Assembly: GCF_021233435.1 (NCBI RefSeq) | Contig: NZ_CP089468.1 | Location: 1,736,001 to 1,800,000, forward strand | DNA length: 64,000 bases | From: Halobacterium noricense | GTDB lineage: Archaea; Halobacteriota; Halobacteria; Halobacteriales; Halobacteriaceae | Direction of reading: 5' to 3' | Shown: positions 36,068 to 44,495 of the stretch, in pieces | Numbering within the stretch: the first letter of the stretch is position 1 | How the letters are laid out: each line of letters opens with the position of its first letter | The notes under the pieces: generated by a model | What the model saw: the letters and a program-made list of their open reading frames with translations, nothing else | What the model was told of the DNA's origin: nothing | The model's database searches: none | Position numbers and translations under genes: made by a program

Positions 36068-36901
36068 ATGACTGAACAGGGGTGGTTCGTCGGCGTGGAG
36101 TCCCGCGACGCCGCCGCGATGGGCGAGGCCGTCCGCGAGGGCGAAGCCGACGCGCCCGCGGACTGGCCCGAGCAGGCCGTCGACGCGGGGTTTGCCGACG
36201 ACACCGACGAGTACTACGAGCTGCTGCACGGCGCGACGCTCGCGGGGACGCGAGCTGCCGTCCGCGAGCGCGAGCGCGCCGACGACCAACAACTGATTCA
36301 CGCGGTGCGCGCGGCCGCGGACCTCGCGGACGCCGCGAACGAACTCGCCGAACGCGGCACCGAGTGGGCGGGCAGCGTCTTCGGGGACGTGGACAGCGGC
36401 ATCGAGGGCGCGCGCGACGTGGCCGAGCGCGACTCCGGGAACGCCACCGAGGAGCGCGCAGTCGCGCTCTGCGAGCGCGTCGCCGACCTCGCCGACGAGC
36501 GCGACGACGTCCGCGAGTACGTCGAGCGGCAGGCCCCGACGGTCGCGCCGAACCTCTCGAACCTCGCAGGACCGATGCTCGCCGCGCGGCTCATCGCGCT
36601 GGCGGGCGGGCTCGACGACCTCGCGAAACAACCCAGCGGCACCGTGCAAGTGCTGGGCGCGGAGGACGCGCTGTTCGCACACCTCCGTGGGCACGCGCCG
36701 TCGCCGAAGCACGGCGCAATCTACACGCACGACTACGTGCGCAACACCCACCCCGAGAACCGGGGGTCGGGAGCGCGCGCGCTCGCCGGGAAGCTCTCCA
36801 TCGCTGCGCGCATCGACCACTACTCGGGGGACCTGCGGCCCGAGTTGCGGGAGGAACTAGACGAACGCATCGAGCGCATCCGCGCTCGTGATACGGAATG
36901 A
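36068..36901 (+). CDS. nop5: Nop5 core protein of C/D box sRNPs
   Basis: 277 residues. The NOP domain is recognisable near 150-250 (VAPNLSNLAGPMLAARLIAL; LAKQPSGTVQVLGAEDALF; HGAIYTHDYVRNTHPENRGS; ARALAGKLSIAARIDHYSG). The N-terminal part binds fibrillarin and the coiled coil mediates dimerisation. Nop5 bridges L7Ae-bound guide RNA and fibrillarin in RNA 2'-O-methylation. Its TGA overlaps the fibrillarin ATG (ATGA), indicating coupled translation. Confidence 0.94.
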   Translation: MTEQGWFVGVESRDAAAMGEAVREGEADAPADWPEQAVDAGFADDTDEYYELLHGATLAGTRAAVRERERADDQQLIHAVRAAADLADAANELAERGTEWAGSVFGDVDSGIEGARDVAERDSGNATEERAVALCERVADLADERDDVREYVERQAPTVAPNLSNLAGPMLAARLIALAGGLDDLAKQPSGTVQVLGAEDALFAHLRGHAPSPKHGAIYTHDYVRNTHPENRGSGARALAGKLSIAARIDHYSGDLRPELREELDERIERIRARDTE

Positions 36902-37587
36902 GTCTCCCCGACGGCGTCCAGCGTCGCACGTTCGACATTCGGAAGACGACCGCGTCGTCTTCCGCAACCCACCAGAAAGCAACGCGTTCTGGGGACAGTG
37001 AAGACGTACTCGCGACGCGGGGCGAACCAGTGTACGGCGAACCCGTTGTCGAGGGCTGGCGGCGCTGGGACGCGTACCGCTCGAAACTCGGTGCGACGTT
37101 CGAGCACGGTCTCGACACGGGCCTGTCGGGCGGCGACAGCGTGCTCTACCTGGGCGCGGCGAACGGCACGACGGTCAGTCACGTCGCGGACTTCGCGGGG
37201 CCGACGTACGCCGTCGAGTTCGCGCCCCGGCCCGTCCGCGACCTGCTCGACGTCGCCGAGGACCGCGGGAATCTCTTCCCGCTGCTGAAGGACGCGCGCA
37301 AGCCCGAGACGTACGCCCACGTCGTCGAAGCGGAGTTGGACGCCATCGTGCAGGACGTGGCGACGCGCGGGCAGGCCGACGTCGCGCTGTCGAACCGCCA
37401 GTTCCTCGCCGAGGACGGCCGGTTCGTCGGTGCCATCAAGGCGCGCAGCGAGGACGTCACGCGCGAGCCCGAGGCCGTGTTCGAGGACGTGCTCGACCGG
37501 CTTCGCGACGGCTACGAAGTGCTCGAGACCGAACGACTGGAGCCATACCACGACGACCACCTCGCAGTCGTCGCGACGCCGAAATAG
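36898..37587 (+). CDS. flpA: Fibrillarin, rRNA/tRNA 2'-O-methyltransferase
   Basis: 229 residues. The SAM-binding motif is [18 protein letters not shown]. Other family motifs are [48 protein letters not shown] and [20 protein letters not shown], where the catalytic Lys-Asp set resides. It methylates 2' hydroxyls guided by C/D box RNAs. It overlaps nop5 by four bases, the usual archaeal pairing. Confidence 0.96.
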   Translation: MSLPDGVQRRTFDIRKTTASSSATHQKATRSGDSEDVLATRGEPVYGEPVVEGWRRWDAYRSKLGATFEHGLDTGLSGGDSVLYLGAANGTTVSHVADFAGPTYAVEFAPRPVRDLLDVAEDRGNLFPLLKDARKPETYAHVVEAELDAIVQDVATRGQADVALSNRQFLAEDGRFVGAIKARSEDVTREPEAVFEDVLDRLRDGYEVLETERLEPYHDDHLAVVATPK

Positions 37588-37688
37588 CCACAATAGGCTC
37601 GATAGGCGGACGCTGGTTCGCCGAGACACCCGGTAACTCCGCCGACTTCCAGAACTATTTACGGCCGCCGCGGGAAACTCCCGGCAGC

Positions 37689-38798
37689 ATGGACGTGGGT
37701 TCGCCGGAGGCGTTCGCGGAGCTGGGGACGCTCGGCGTCGAGGAGGAGTTCTTCGTCGTCGGTGAGGACGGCGTCCCGACAGCCGGGACCGACCAGTTAG
37801 TCTACGAGGCCGAGCCGCCGGAGCTGCTGGAGGGGCGGCTCGACCACGAGCTGTTCAAGTTCGTCGTGGAGACGCAGACGCCGAAGCTCGACGGGCCGGG
37901 CGACGCCGCCGAGGCGGTCCGTGACGTCCGGGCGGCGCTGGTCGCGCACGCCGAGGCGAACGGCTACCGCATCGCGGCCGCGGGCCTCCACCCGGGGGCG
38001 CGCTGGCGCGAACACGAGCACGCCGAGAAGCCGCGCTATCGCTCCCAGCTCGAACGCATCCAGTACCCACAGCACCGGAACACGACCGCCGGCCTGCACG
38101 TCCACGTCGGCGTGGACGACGCGGACAAAGCGGTCTGGGTGGCGAACCAGTTGCGCTGGCACGTCCCCGTGATGCTGGCGCTGTCGGCGAACTCGCCGTT
38201 CTGGAACGGCTTCGACACGGGGCTGGCGTCGGCACGCGCGAAAATCTTCGAGGCACTGCCCAACACCGGAATTCCCACCGAATTCGACTCCTACGCGGAC
38301 TTCGACCGGTTCGAGCGCCTGATGGTCGAGAACGGCGCTATCGAGGACCGCGGCGAACTCTGGTACGACGTGCGTCCGCACTCCGGTCACGGCACCGTCG
38401 AGGTGCGCGCGCCGGACGGGCAGGCCGACCCCGAGAAGGTGCAGGCGTTCACGGAGTACACGCACGCGCTCGTCGTGGACTACGCGAAGCGCTACGAGGA
38501 CGCCGCCGACCCCGCGGTCACGGACGTTTTCGGGGACGGCGACCCGAGCGGCGCGCTCCGCCGCGAAGTGCTGGACGAGAACAAGTGGCGGGCGACTCGC
38601 CACGGCCACGACGCGTCGTTCGTTCGACGGGACGCCAGCGGCGAGGTGTCGCTGGGCGAGGTCGTCGACCGCGAGTGTGAGCGGCTCGGTGTCTCGGGCA
38701 TCCGGGACGTCTACGACGCTGAGTCGGGCGCGAGCGCGCAGCGCCGGGTGCTCGACGAAGCGGGCGAAGCGGCGCTGTACGAGTCGCTGGTCCTGTAG
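37689..38798 (+). CDS. gshA: Glutamate-cysteine ligase, GCS2/YbdK family
   Basis: 369 residues. GCS2-family signatures: [20 protein letters not shown] at the N-terminus, [88 protein letters not shown]. In halobacteria this enzyme makes gamma-glutamylcysteine, the main low-molecular-weight thiol of these organisms, and no glutathione synthetase is needed. That assignment follows characterised Halobacterium GshA. It is a single cytosolic gene after flpA. Confidence 0.9.
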   Translation: MDVGSPEAFAELGTLGVEEEFFVVGEDGVPTAGTDQLVYEAEPPELLEGRLDHELFKFVVETQTPKLDGPGDAAEAVRDVRAALVAHAEANGYRIAAAGLHPGARWREHEHAEKPRYRSQLERIQYPQHRNTTAGLHVHVGVDDADKAVWVANQLRWHVPVMLALSANSPFWNGFDTGLASARAKIFEALPNTGIPTEFDSYADFDRFERLMVENGAIEDRGELWYDVRPHSGHGTVEVRAPDGQADPEKVQAFTEYTHALVVDYAKRYEDAADPAVTDVFGDGDPSGALRREVLDENKWRATRHGHDASFVRRDASGEVSLGEVVDRECERLGVSGIRDVYDAESGASAQRRVLDEAGEAALYESLVL

Positions 38799-38873
38799 CC
38801 GAGTACCGGGTGAGACCGCGGGGGCGAAGAGTTTTTCACCCACACGTCGCTTTTGACCTGAACGAGACGACGC

Positions 38874-39374
38874 ATGTCCGAGGACACTACCGACGAGACA
38901 GCGGGGGAGAACCAGTCGCCACGGGACCGGCTCGGGGAGGAGAAAGAGCGCGCCGTCGCGGGCTTCGACCAGGGAGTCGTCGACATCCTGTCGTGGGTGC
39001 TCGACACCGAGACGCGCGCCCGCATCTTCGTCTACCTCCGCCAGCACCCGTGGAGCACGAGCGAAGAAGTCGCCGACGGCACCGGTCTCTACCCGTCGAC
39101 GGTCCGCGAAGCGCTCGCGGAACTCACCGAGGAGGATGTCGTCGAGCGCCGCAAGCGACAGAGCGAGGGCGCGGGCAACAACCCCTACGAGTACACCGCC
39201 ATCGCGCCGAGCGACCTCGTCGGCGGCGTCGTCGGTCGCGTCCAGAACGAACTCAACACCGTGTTCAACCTCGACGCGCACCTCGGCAACGAGGACGCCG
39301 AGACCACCGACGAGCCGGTCCGCATCGAAGTCGAGGCGGCCGACGACACCGACGAAGACGAACAGCGCTCCTGA
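38874..39374 (+). CDS. Winged helix-turn-helix transcriptional regulator
   Basis: 166 residues with acidic ends around a compact winged HTH at about 45-110 (LSWVLDTETRARIFVYLRQH; TSEEVADGTGLYPSTVREAL; DVVERRKRQSEGAGNNPYEY). This resembles MarR/ArsR-type archaeal regulators. The C-terminal segment SDLVGGVVGRVQNELNTVFN is a candidate dimerisation helix. It lies 39 bases before coaD on the same strand. Its targets are unknown. Confidence 0.82.
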   Translation: MSEDTTDETAGENQSPRDRLGEEKERAVAGFDQGVVDILSWVLDTETRARIFVYLRQHPWSTSEEVADGTGLYPSTVREALAELTEEDVVERRKRQSEGAGNNPYEYTAIAPSDLVGGVVGRVQNELNTVFNLDAHLGNEDAETTDEPVRIEVEAADDTDEDEQRS

Positions 39375-39413
39375 ACCCAAACTGGTAAACGCTGCGGGTG
39401 CCTCCGCCGGCGT

Positions 39414-39890
39414 ATGAACGTCGCCCTCGGTGGGACGTTCGACCCGATTCACGACGGCCACCGCAAGCTCTTCGAGCGCGCGTTCGAGCTCGGGGACGTC
39501 ACCGTCGGGTTGACCAGCGACGAACTCGCCGCACAGACGCGCAGCGTCGACCGCGAGGTCCGCCCGTTCGAGGAGCGCGAGCGCGACCTCGACGCCGAAC
39601 TCGACGCCATCGCCGACGACTACGACAGCGAGTTCGAGATCCGGAACCTCGAAGCACCGACCGGTATCGCCACCGAACCCGAGTTCGACGTGCTCGTGGT
39701 CTCCCCGGAGACGAAGGCCACGGGCGAGCGCATCAACGACATCCGCGCGGAGCGCGGGCTCGACCCGCTCGACATCGAGGTCGTCGACCACGTCCGCGCC
39801 GAGGACGGCGACATCATCTCCTCGACGCGCATCGTGCAGGGCAAAATCGACGAACACGGCAACCTCACGCCCGAACGCGACGGTCGCTAG
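39414..39890 (+). CDS. coaD: Archaeal phosphopantetheine adenylyltransferase
   Basis: 158 residues of the cytidylyltransferase-like fold. The nucleotide-binding motif is GTFDPIHDGHRKLFERAFE (T/HxGH type) at the N-terminus, and the signature ISSTRIVQGKID (a form of ISSTR) is at the C-terminus. LVVSPETKATGERINDIR is also typical. It joins 4'-phosphopantetheine and ATP to dephospho-CoA in CoA synthesis. Confidence 0.92.
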   Translation: MNVALGGTFDPIHDGHRKLFERAFELGDVTVGLTSDELAAQTRSVDREVRPFEERERDLDAELDAIADDYDSEFEIRNLEAPTGIATEPEFDVLVVSPETKATGERINDIRAERGLDPLDIEVVDHVRAEDGDIISSTRIVQGKIDEHGNLTPERDGR

Positions 39891-39894
39891 TTCG

Positions 39895-40203
39895 CTACCA
39901 GGACGGCGCGTGGAAGCCGGCTTCCTCCAGGAGTTCCTTCCAGCGCTGCTGGATGGCGAGCCGTGAGACGTCCGCGGCGTCCGCGACCGCGGTCTGTGAG
40001 CGCTGGTCGCCAGCGATGAGCGCGCCCGCGTAGACGCTGGCCGCGACGACCGCGGGCTTCGACCGTTCCTCGCCCGGTACCGCCGACAGGAAAAGGTCCT
40101 TCGCGGTCGTTTTCGCTTCCGCATCCAACTGGAGCTCGCCAGCGACGCTGTCGAGGTCGTCGAGCCACCGTTGTTGGTCGAACTCGTCGCCCGCCCGGTA
40201 CAT
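39895..40203 (-). CDS. Single cyclin-box TFB-like protein
   Basis: 102 residues. The region AKDLFLSAVPGEERSKPAVV, AASVYAGALIAGDQRSQTAV and ADAADVSRLAIQQRWKELLE closely resembles one cyclin repeat of archaeal TFB, ending in the DNA-recognition HTH. The zinc ribbon, B-finger and second cyclin repeat are absent (TFB is about 300 residues). It may be a regulator derived from TFB, or a competitor for TBP or BRE binding; both are inference. The start MYRAGDEFDQQ is chosen since upstream residues look like a frame extension. It converges on coaD. Confidence 0.7.
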   Translation of the reverse strand: MYRAGDEFDQQRWLDDLDSVAGELQLDAEAKTTAKDLFLSAVPGEERSKPAVVAASVYAGALIAGDQRSQTAVADAADVSRLAIQQRWKELLEEAGFHAPSW

Positions 40204-40322
40204 ACCCGTAGGTTCGGCGCGCCGCACGTAAATCTTCGCCGGCGAATTCGGGACAAGTCGAGTGAATCCGGGGCGACGGTGTCGACAGTTGAAGGGGTGG
40301 AGGGACGTGGTGGTGACTACAG

Positions 40323-40745
40323 ATGACGACACCACTCGCGTTCGCGGTCGCGTTCGTGGAACTGTTCGCCGGGTTGGCGACGCCCGCGCAGGCTGGCGGC
40401 CCCATCGACGACTCCGTGGTCGTGTTCGCGGGGAGCCTGCTCGTCGGCGGCGTCGCCATCCACGTCGCTGCGAGCTACGTCGCCGGCGCGGGCGAGTACG
40501 GCGACGCGGTCCTCACCGCGCTCCTCGGTGCCATCGTGTGGGCACTCCTCGACGGCGTGCCGCTGATCGGCGGTCTGCTCGCGCTGGTCGCGTGGGTCGG
40601 CGTCATCAAGTGGCGCTACCCCGTCGGCTGGACGCGTGCCGGCATCATCGGCGTCGCCGCATGGGCCGTCGCAACCGTCGTCCTCGCCGCGCTCACGCTC
40701 GTCGGCGTCGGGTCGCTGGACGCGCTCGGCGTGCCCGGGACGTAA
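40323..40745 (+). CDS. Small integral membrane protein
   Basis: 140 residues with about four hydrophobic helices (PLAFAVAFVELFAGLATPA; VVVFAGSLLVGGVAIHVAAS; AVLTALLGAIVWALLDGVPL; GIIGVAAWAVATVVLAAL). VIKWRYPVGWTRAG sits between helices three and four. No catalytic motif. It is the last chromosomal gene before the tRNA and integrated element. Function unknown. Confidence 0.7.
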   Translation: MTTPLAFAVAFVELFAGLATPAQAGGPIDDSVVVFAGSLLVGGVAIHVAASYVAGAGEYGDAVLTALLGAIVWALLDGVPLIGGLLALVAWVGVIKWRYPVGWTRAGIIGVAAWAVATVVLAALTLVGVGSLDALGVPGT

Positions 40746-40784
40746 CACAATTCTCATTTGTCTGCCTCGGATACGTCGAGGTGC

Positions 40785-40868
40785 GCGCGGGTAGCCAAGC
40801 CAGGAAAAGGCGTAGCGCTTAGGACGCTATCCCGTAGGGGTCCGCCGGTTCAAATCCGGTCCCGCGCA
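40785..40868 (+). tRNA. tRNA-Leu (anticodon UAG)
   Basis: 84 bases. Acceptor stem GCGCGGG pairs with CCCGCGC. The anticodon stem is TAGCG/CGCTA around the loop CTTAGGA, giving anticodon TAG. A long variable arm (TCCCGTAGGGG) marks a class II tRNA, and the T arm is GCCGG-TTCAAAT-CCGGT. The discriminator base is A, as required for Leu; CCA is not encoded. The 3' part from the anticodon loop to the discriminator (40818-40868) is repeated exactly at 56854-56904, so this tRNA is the integration site of the adjoining element. Confidence 0.95.
40818..40868 (+). repeat. attL: left attachment repeat, 51 bp
   Basis: The 51 bases from the tRNA anticodon loop (CTTAGGACGC...) to its discriminator base are identical to 56854-56904. 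The bases on either side differ, so these are the exact repeat limits. The tRNA stays intact because the copy at this end rebuilds its 3' half. Confidence 0.93.
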
Positions 40869-40917
40869 CTACCGTACCCCGTCGCTGTCTTGCTATTTTC
40901 GGGCTAACTGAGCAAGC

Positions 40918-42084
40918 ATGAATGACGATCTCGAAACGACGCTGAAGGACTGTTCCGTAATTTCAAATAGCCAGTTGGCTGATGATAGGCACATTCGCAT
41001 CGTTCCGGAATCGCCAGCAAGCAAGCTGACCGACCAGCAATTCGTCGACTATCACGAATATAGAAAGAGTTTCCTGTCATACCTGTTGAACGTCGGCAAG
41101 AACGAAGATAAAGCCGAAGGGTACTCGCCCTACACCGTTTACGCCGACAGCTACAGGCAAGTCCGCTTCGATGAATGGGTCTGGAATCAAGCCGATCAAT
41201 ACAAAGTACCACCCACACAGAAGGACGCGAGCGCGTACCTCGAGCATATCGCGTTCAGCGACAAGTCCCAGACGTGCAAAGGCAAAATCCAGGAAGCTCT
41301 CCTTCGATACTCCAAATGGCTCCAGCACAAGTACGGCCAGAACGCCTGGGAGTTCGAGTGGTCGTTCGACGGGAGCGGCCAGAGTAGCGCCCAACCACAA
41401 GACTTCCTGAGCGTCGACGAACGCCGGAAAATCCGTCAGGCCGCCCTCAACGAAGGGTCAATCCCCGCACGAAGCGGCCTCACCGCGAACGAACGCAAGG
41501 AGTGGGCGGGCTACATCGCCCAACTCCTCGACAAACCCATCGACGACGTCACCACGGAGGACTGGGACGACATCGACGGCTGGAAAGTCACCTCCATCGT
41601 CTGGACCAGCCTCGACGCCGGCCTCCGGCCAGTCGAGGTCGCCCGCGCCCGCACCTCCTGGGTGGACACCGCCAACGACGTCCTCCGCATCCCGAGAGAC
41701 GAGTCCAGCAAGAACGAGGGGAACTGGACAGTGAGCCTCACGGAACGCACGTCAACGGCGCTCGACCGGTGGCTGACCGAACGCGAGATGTACGACCGCT
41801 ACGACGACACCGATGCGCTCTGGCTCACGTACCGTGGGAATCCGTACAGCTCCCAGAGCCTTCGGCGACTCCTCCGTCGGCTGTGCGAGGACGCCGGCAT
41901 CGAGGTTGAGAACCGGAGCATGTCGTGGTACTCCATCCGACACAGTGTCGGGACGTACATGACGAAGGAACGCGACCTCGCGGCGACCAAGGCCCAGCTC
42001 AGGCACAAGAGCGCGAAGACGACGATGAAGTACGATCAGGTTCCCGTCGAGGACCGCCAAGACGCTCTTGACAAAATGGGGTAA
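40918..42084 (+). CDS. int: Tyrosine recombinase (integrase)
   Basis: 388 residues. The N-terminal half is a SAM-like core-binding domain (FVDYHEYRKSFLSYLLNV; VPPTQKDASAYLEHIAFSD). The catalytic half shows Arg in SLDAGLRPVEVARAR (near 237), the RH box SWYSIRHSVGTYM (near 336-345), LRHKSAKTTMKYDQV (near 360-374) with His/Lys, and the nucleophile Tyr372. All active-site positions are present, so the enzyme looks functional. It sits directly inside attL and must drive the tRNA-Leu site-specific integration and excision. Confidence 0.92.
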   Translation: MNDDLETTLKDCSVISNSQLADDRHIRIVPESPASKLTDQQFVDYHEYRKSFLSYLLNVGKNEDKAEGYSPYTVYADSYRQVRFDEWVWNQADQYKVPPTQKDASAYLEHIAFSDKSQTCKGKIQEALLRYSKWLQHKYGQNAWEFEWSFDGSGQSSAQPQDFLSVDERRKIRQAALNEGSIPARSGLTANERKEWAGYIAQLLDKPIDDVTTEDWDDIDGWKVTSIVWTSLDAGLRPVEVARARTSWVDTANDVLRIPRDESSKNEGNWTVSLTERTSTALDRWLTEREMYDRYDDTDALWLTYRGNPYSSQSLRRLLRRLCEDAGIEVENRSMSWYSIRHSVGTYMTKERDLAATKAQLRHKSAKTTMKYDQVPVEDRQDALDKMG

Positions 42085-42107
42085 ACCCCCCTTCAACAAG
42101 GCGTGAT

Positions 42108-42392
42108 TCAGCGGGGCGGAAGATTGGACTCCTCGTTCTGGGCGGTTTCCACCATATGCTCAACGAGGCGTTGTGATTCCGCCCAATTCGCCTGTTGTTC
42201 GTACACAACGGCTATTGCTTGAAGGAGGAGACGTTCATCAGCAGTAATTTCTCCAGGTGTTTTCTCCGAATAGCGTTGTCTTATTTTGATGGCCAGTTCA
42301 CGCCGTTCATTTCGGTGTCCAACATCAACAAAACGAGCTAACTCTTGAAGCGTTTGCTGAACGACCGTGTCTGAATCAGTCTTTGAACACAT
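42108..42392 (-). CDS. Small helical protein of the element, unknown
   Basis: 94 residues, mostly amphipathic helix with heptad-like patterning (VVQQTLQELARFVDVGHRNE; ERLLLQAIAVVYEQQANWAE; SQRLVEHMVETAQNEES). It has one N-terminal Cys and no enzymatic motif. It converges on the integrase gene. A 9-bp-arm palindrome (42436-42461) lies 44 bases before its start and is a likely control site. Function unknown. Confidence 0.6.
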   Translation of the reverse strand: MCSKTDSDTVVQQTLQELARFVDVGHRNERRELAIKIRQRYSEKTPGEITADERLLLQAIAVVYEQQANWAESQRLVEHMVETAQNEESNLPPR

Positions 42393-42435
42393 ATATCACC
42401 AATATCTGAGGAGTTCACACATATCTGTTTGTATC

Positions 42436-42461
42436 ACCCGTATACTACGTATTATACGGGT
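42436..42461. promoter_or_regulatory. Palindromic operator candidate
   Basis: ACCCGTATA and TATACGGGT form perfect 9-bp arms around an 8-base centre (CTACGTAT). It lies in an AT-rich gap upstream of the leftward 94-residue gene and before a possible rightward microgene. It looks like a dimeric repressor site; the binder is not known. Confidence 0.6.
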
Positions 42462-42557
42462 CACACGCCTGTCACCGTCATGAGCCGAACCAGTCTTTCG
42501 ACTATCCAAACGCAATTAGTATCAAAAATACTATATAAATAACCAGTCTATCTTCAA

Positions 42558-42650
42558 ATGGGCCTCATTAAGGGGCTCACAGAAGCCGTCTTGCGGTTCC
42601 AACCCCTCCTGACAGGGTTCCAAGATATTTGGCTGACCAGCGGAGCGTGA
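42558..42650 (+). CDS. Possible leaderless 30-residue microgene
   Basis: ATG to TGA encodes MGLIKGLTEAVLRFQPLLTG and FQDIWLTSGA. A TATA-like ACTATATAAATA ends about 16 bases before the ATG, near the spacing seen in haloarchaeal leaderless transcripts. The peptide is amphipathic. There is no homology I can cite; a chance frame is possible. Confidence 0.35.
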   Translation: MGLIKGLTEAVLRFQPLLTGFQDIWLTSGA

Positions 42651-42967
42651 ACCGGCTGTGGGGCCGGTGCTCCGTTCTTTCTTCTACTAATACTCGTCTT
42701 GAGCGGTTGATGGCATGTTCTCGCGCCGTTTTAGGAATCTCCGGAATCAGAAAGTGAGTTGCGAGCCACGCTGGCCCGGCCGGAGCCTCTGATCTCTCCC
42801 TCGGACGGCCGATCCTGGCCATCGGGAGAGACAGCCCGACTCCACCAGCCCGTTGCTGGCTCCCCTAATGTGGGGCGACAATCCCACCAAAGAGGTCGAC
42901 TAACCCGCCATGCGCCCAACCAACCACCCCGACCGTTGTTTCGGGCCGTCGTCGCCCTCGTCGTCAG
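42651..42967. other. Non-coding stretch with three successive stem-loops
   Basis: No credible ORF. Three hairpins follow one another: TCTCTCCC/GGGAGAGA (42793-42831), CCAGC/GCTGG (42845-42859) and CCCC/GGGG (42862-42875). One copy of the dispersed 12-mer (as GGTTGATGGCAT) is at 42705-42716. The stretch could encode a structured RNA of the element; there is no direct evidence of transcription. Confidence 0.4.
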
Positions 42968-44080
42968 CTACCGTCCGTTGTCTGTGAAGACCTCATGCCC
43001 GGTCTTGACGAGGTTCACAAACTCGTTTGCCACTTCCTCCAGGAACGCATTATCGCTCAGTACGTCCGTGGAATCTGTTTCCCAGTCCATCCGGACGATT
43101 CGATCCCGTGATCGCGTCTGGCTAACAGTGAAACCACGCTTCTCGAAATGGTCGGCTTGATCGCGGATAGTTGTAAGTACCTCTTTGTCCTCACCCATGT
43201 AGTCTATTGCGACGAGTACGCTCTCCCACTTGGCTGGACGAAGATACAGCGTATACTTGATCCCCGCTGGCTGGTCGAGACTGTCAGCCGCAATATGTGG
43301 ACGATAACTGTCGATCTCCTTGAACGCCTTACTGGATACGTTTATCCCAATCTCTGACTGGAGCTTCGGGATGATCCGCCCACTGAGATTGGTGGCGACT
43401 TCCGGATATGTAGGGTTGGTTGTCCCTTCGGGGCGGATACGCGAGAGCTCATAGTCAAGTACCATATTCGTGGCAAGGATCAAATGATCTATCCCAGTCT
43501 CGAACTTTTGGACTTCGACACACTGGAAGTTAAGGCCCCGCTCAAGAAGGTACCGTGCATTACTATGTGTCTGTTTAGTAATGTCTTCAGCTATGATAAC
43601 CATCCGCTGGTCAAGGTTGAACTCATCTGGCTCCAGCGGCTCTCCGAACACAGCTTCGAACGATGATTGGAGATCATTAGCGGGTACAGCGGAGTCGCTA
43701 ACAGCCCACTTCCCACTCTTGATGTCTTCTCGGTAATCCTGATAAATATCGTCCAAGCGATCGTACGTGTACGATTCAAGCGACTGAGCGTAGTTCTGTG
43801 GTTGGCTTAGGATGGTCTCCTCGCTTGCACTCCCGGAGCCACTTTGTCCGACTTTCAGTTCGATAATGAGGAGGTTGCCGTATTGGTCGAGAGCAAGAAG
43901 ATCGAGGATGCCTGTATCGACCTGTGTCTGTCGGCCGAAAATAAACACCGGCTCGTCCAGAATCGCTTGCGGGTTTGCGTGAAGAATCGATTCAAGCACG
44001 GACTCCTTTCGAATGTCCGACCTCGCCAACTCGTCAGCCACAAACTCCGAGTTGTTCTGAGCGAGGTCAAAAGTGCGCAT
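42968..44080 (-). CDS. NucS/DUF91-like PD-(D/E)XK nuclease
   Basis: 370 residues from MRTFDLAQNNSEFVADELAR. The N-terminal third has a PD-(D/E)XK-like layout: ESVLESILHANPQAI (helix Glu), VDTGILDLLALDQYGNLLII with D60, then E74-L-K76 in IIELKVGQ. This is the NucS/DUF91 pattern, but chromosomal NucS (about 250 residues) has its nuclease at the C-terminus, so this is a different branch. The C-terminal region is unassigned (KYTLYLRPAKWESVLVAIDY). DNA cleavage, perhaps in defence, is inferred. It is divergent from the PadR-type regulator. A start eight codons upstream is possible. Confidence 0.72.
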   Translation of the reverse strand: MRTFDLAQNNSEFVADELARSDIRKESVLESILHANPQAILDEPVFIFGRQTQVDTGILDLLALDQYGNLLIIELKVGQSGSGSASEETILSQPQNYAQSLESYTYDRLDDIYQDYREDIKSGKWAVSDSAVPANDLQSSFEAVFGEPLEPDEFNLDQRMVIIAEDITKQTHSNARYLLERGLNFQCVEVQKFETGIDHLILATNMVLDYELSRIRPEGTTNPTYPEVATNLSGRIIPKLQSEIGINVSSKAFKEIDSYRPHIAADSLDQPAGIKYTLYLRPAKWESVLVAIDYMGEDKEVLTTIRDQADHFEKRGFTVSQTRSRDRIVRMDWETDSTDVLSDNAFLEEVANEFVNLVKTGHEVFTDNGR

Positions 44081-44188
44081 GGAACTCTCGTCGCCAACCA
44101 CCAATATATTTCTGGTGTGTTGTATTTTCTAACCGGTTCTAATTTCTTTTATATACCTTACAAGAAACCGGACAGGATTTTCTCGGAG

Positions 44189-44431
44189 ATGAGTCTGATA
44201 GGTGAGACGAAACTCAACATTCTTCGAGAGCTAAAGAATGGTCCCGCTCACGGCTACGCAATCTCTGAGGAGATCGGCGTTTCATCGGGCGGAATCTATA
44301 CGCACCTGAATGAGTTGGAAGAGGAGGGGATGATCGCCGTCACTGAAGAGCGAGAAAGTGGGCGGCAACAGAAGTATTACGAGCTAACCGAGAATGGTGA
44401 GTTACTTCTGGAAGCTCTCGGTGAAGATTGA
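44189..44431 (+). CDS. PadR-like winged-helix regulator
   Basis: 80 residues. LNILRELKNGPAHGYAISEE, IGVSSGGIYTHLNELEEEGM and GRQQKYYELTENGELLLEAL make a complete PadR-type winged helix without the C-terminal dimerisation domain. A TATA-like TTTTATATACC and a partial palindrome (CTAACCGGTTCTAA) lie between it and the divergent nuclease gene, which it may control. Confidence 0.82.
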   Translation: MSLIGETKLNILRELKNGPAHGYAISEEIGVSSGGIYTHLNELEEEGMIAVTEERESGRQQKYYELTENGELLLEALGED

Positions 44432-44495
44432 GTTCATATCTTTTGCAATCACAGTAGAACGGACCCAATCGGAATGACTCTGTTTTCAGTTCTAA

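Noticed and set aside
42731-42919. 62-residue minus-strand frame
   Set aside because: It overlaps the three stem-loops and has no start context or domain; the hairpins are the more consistent signal.
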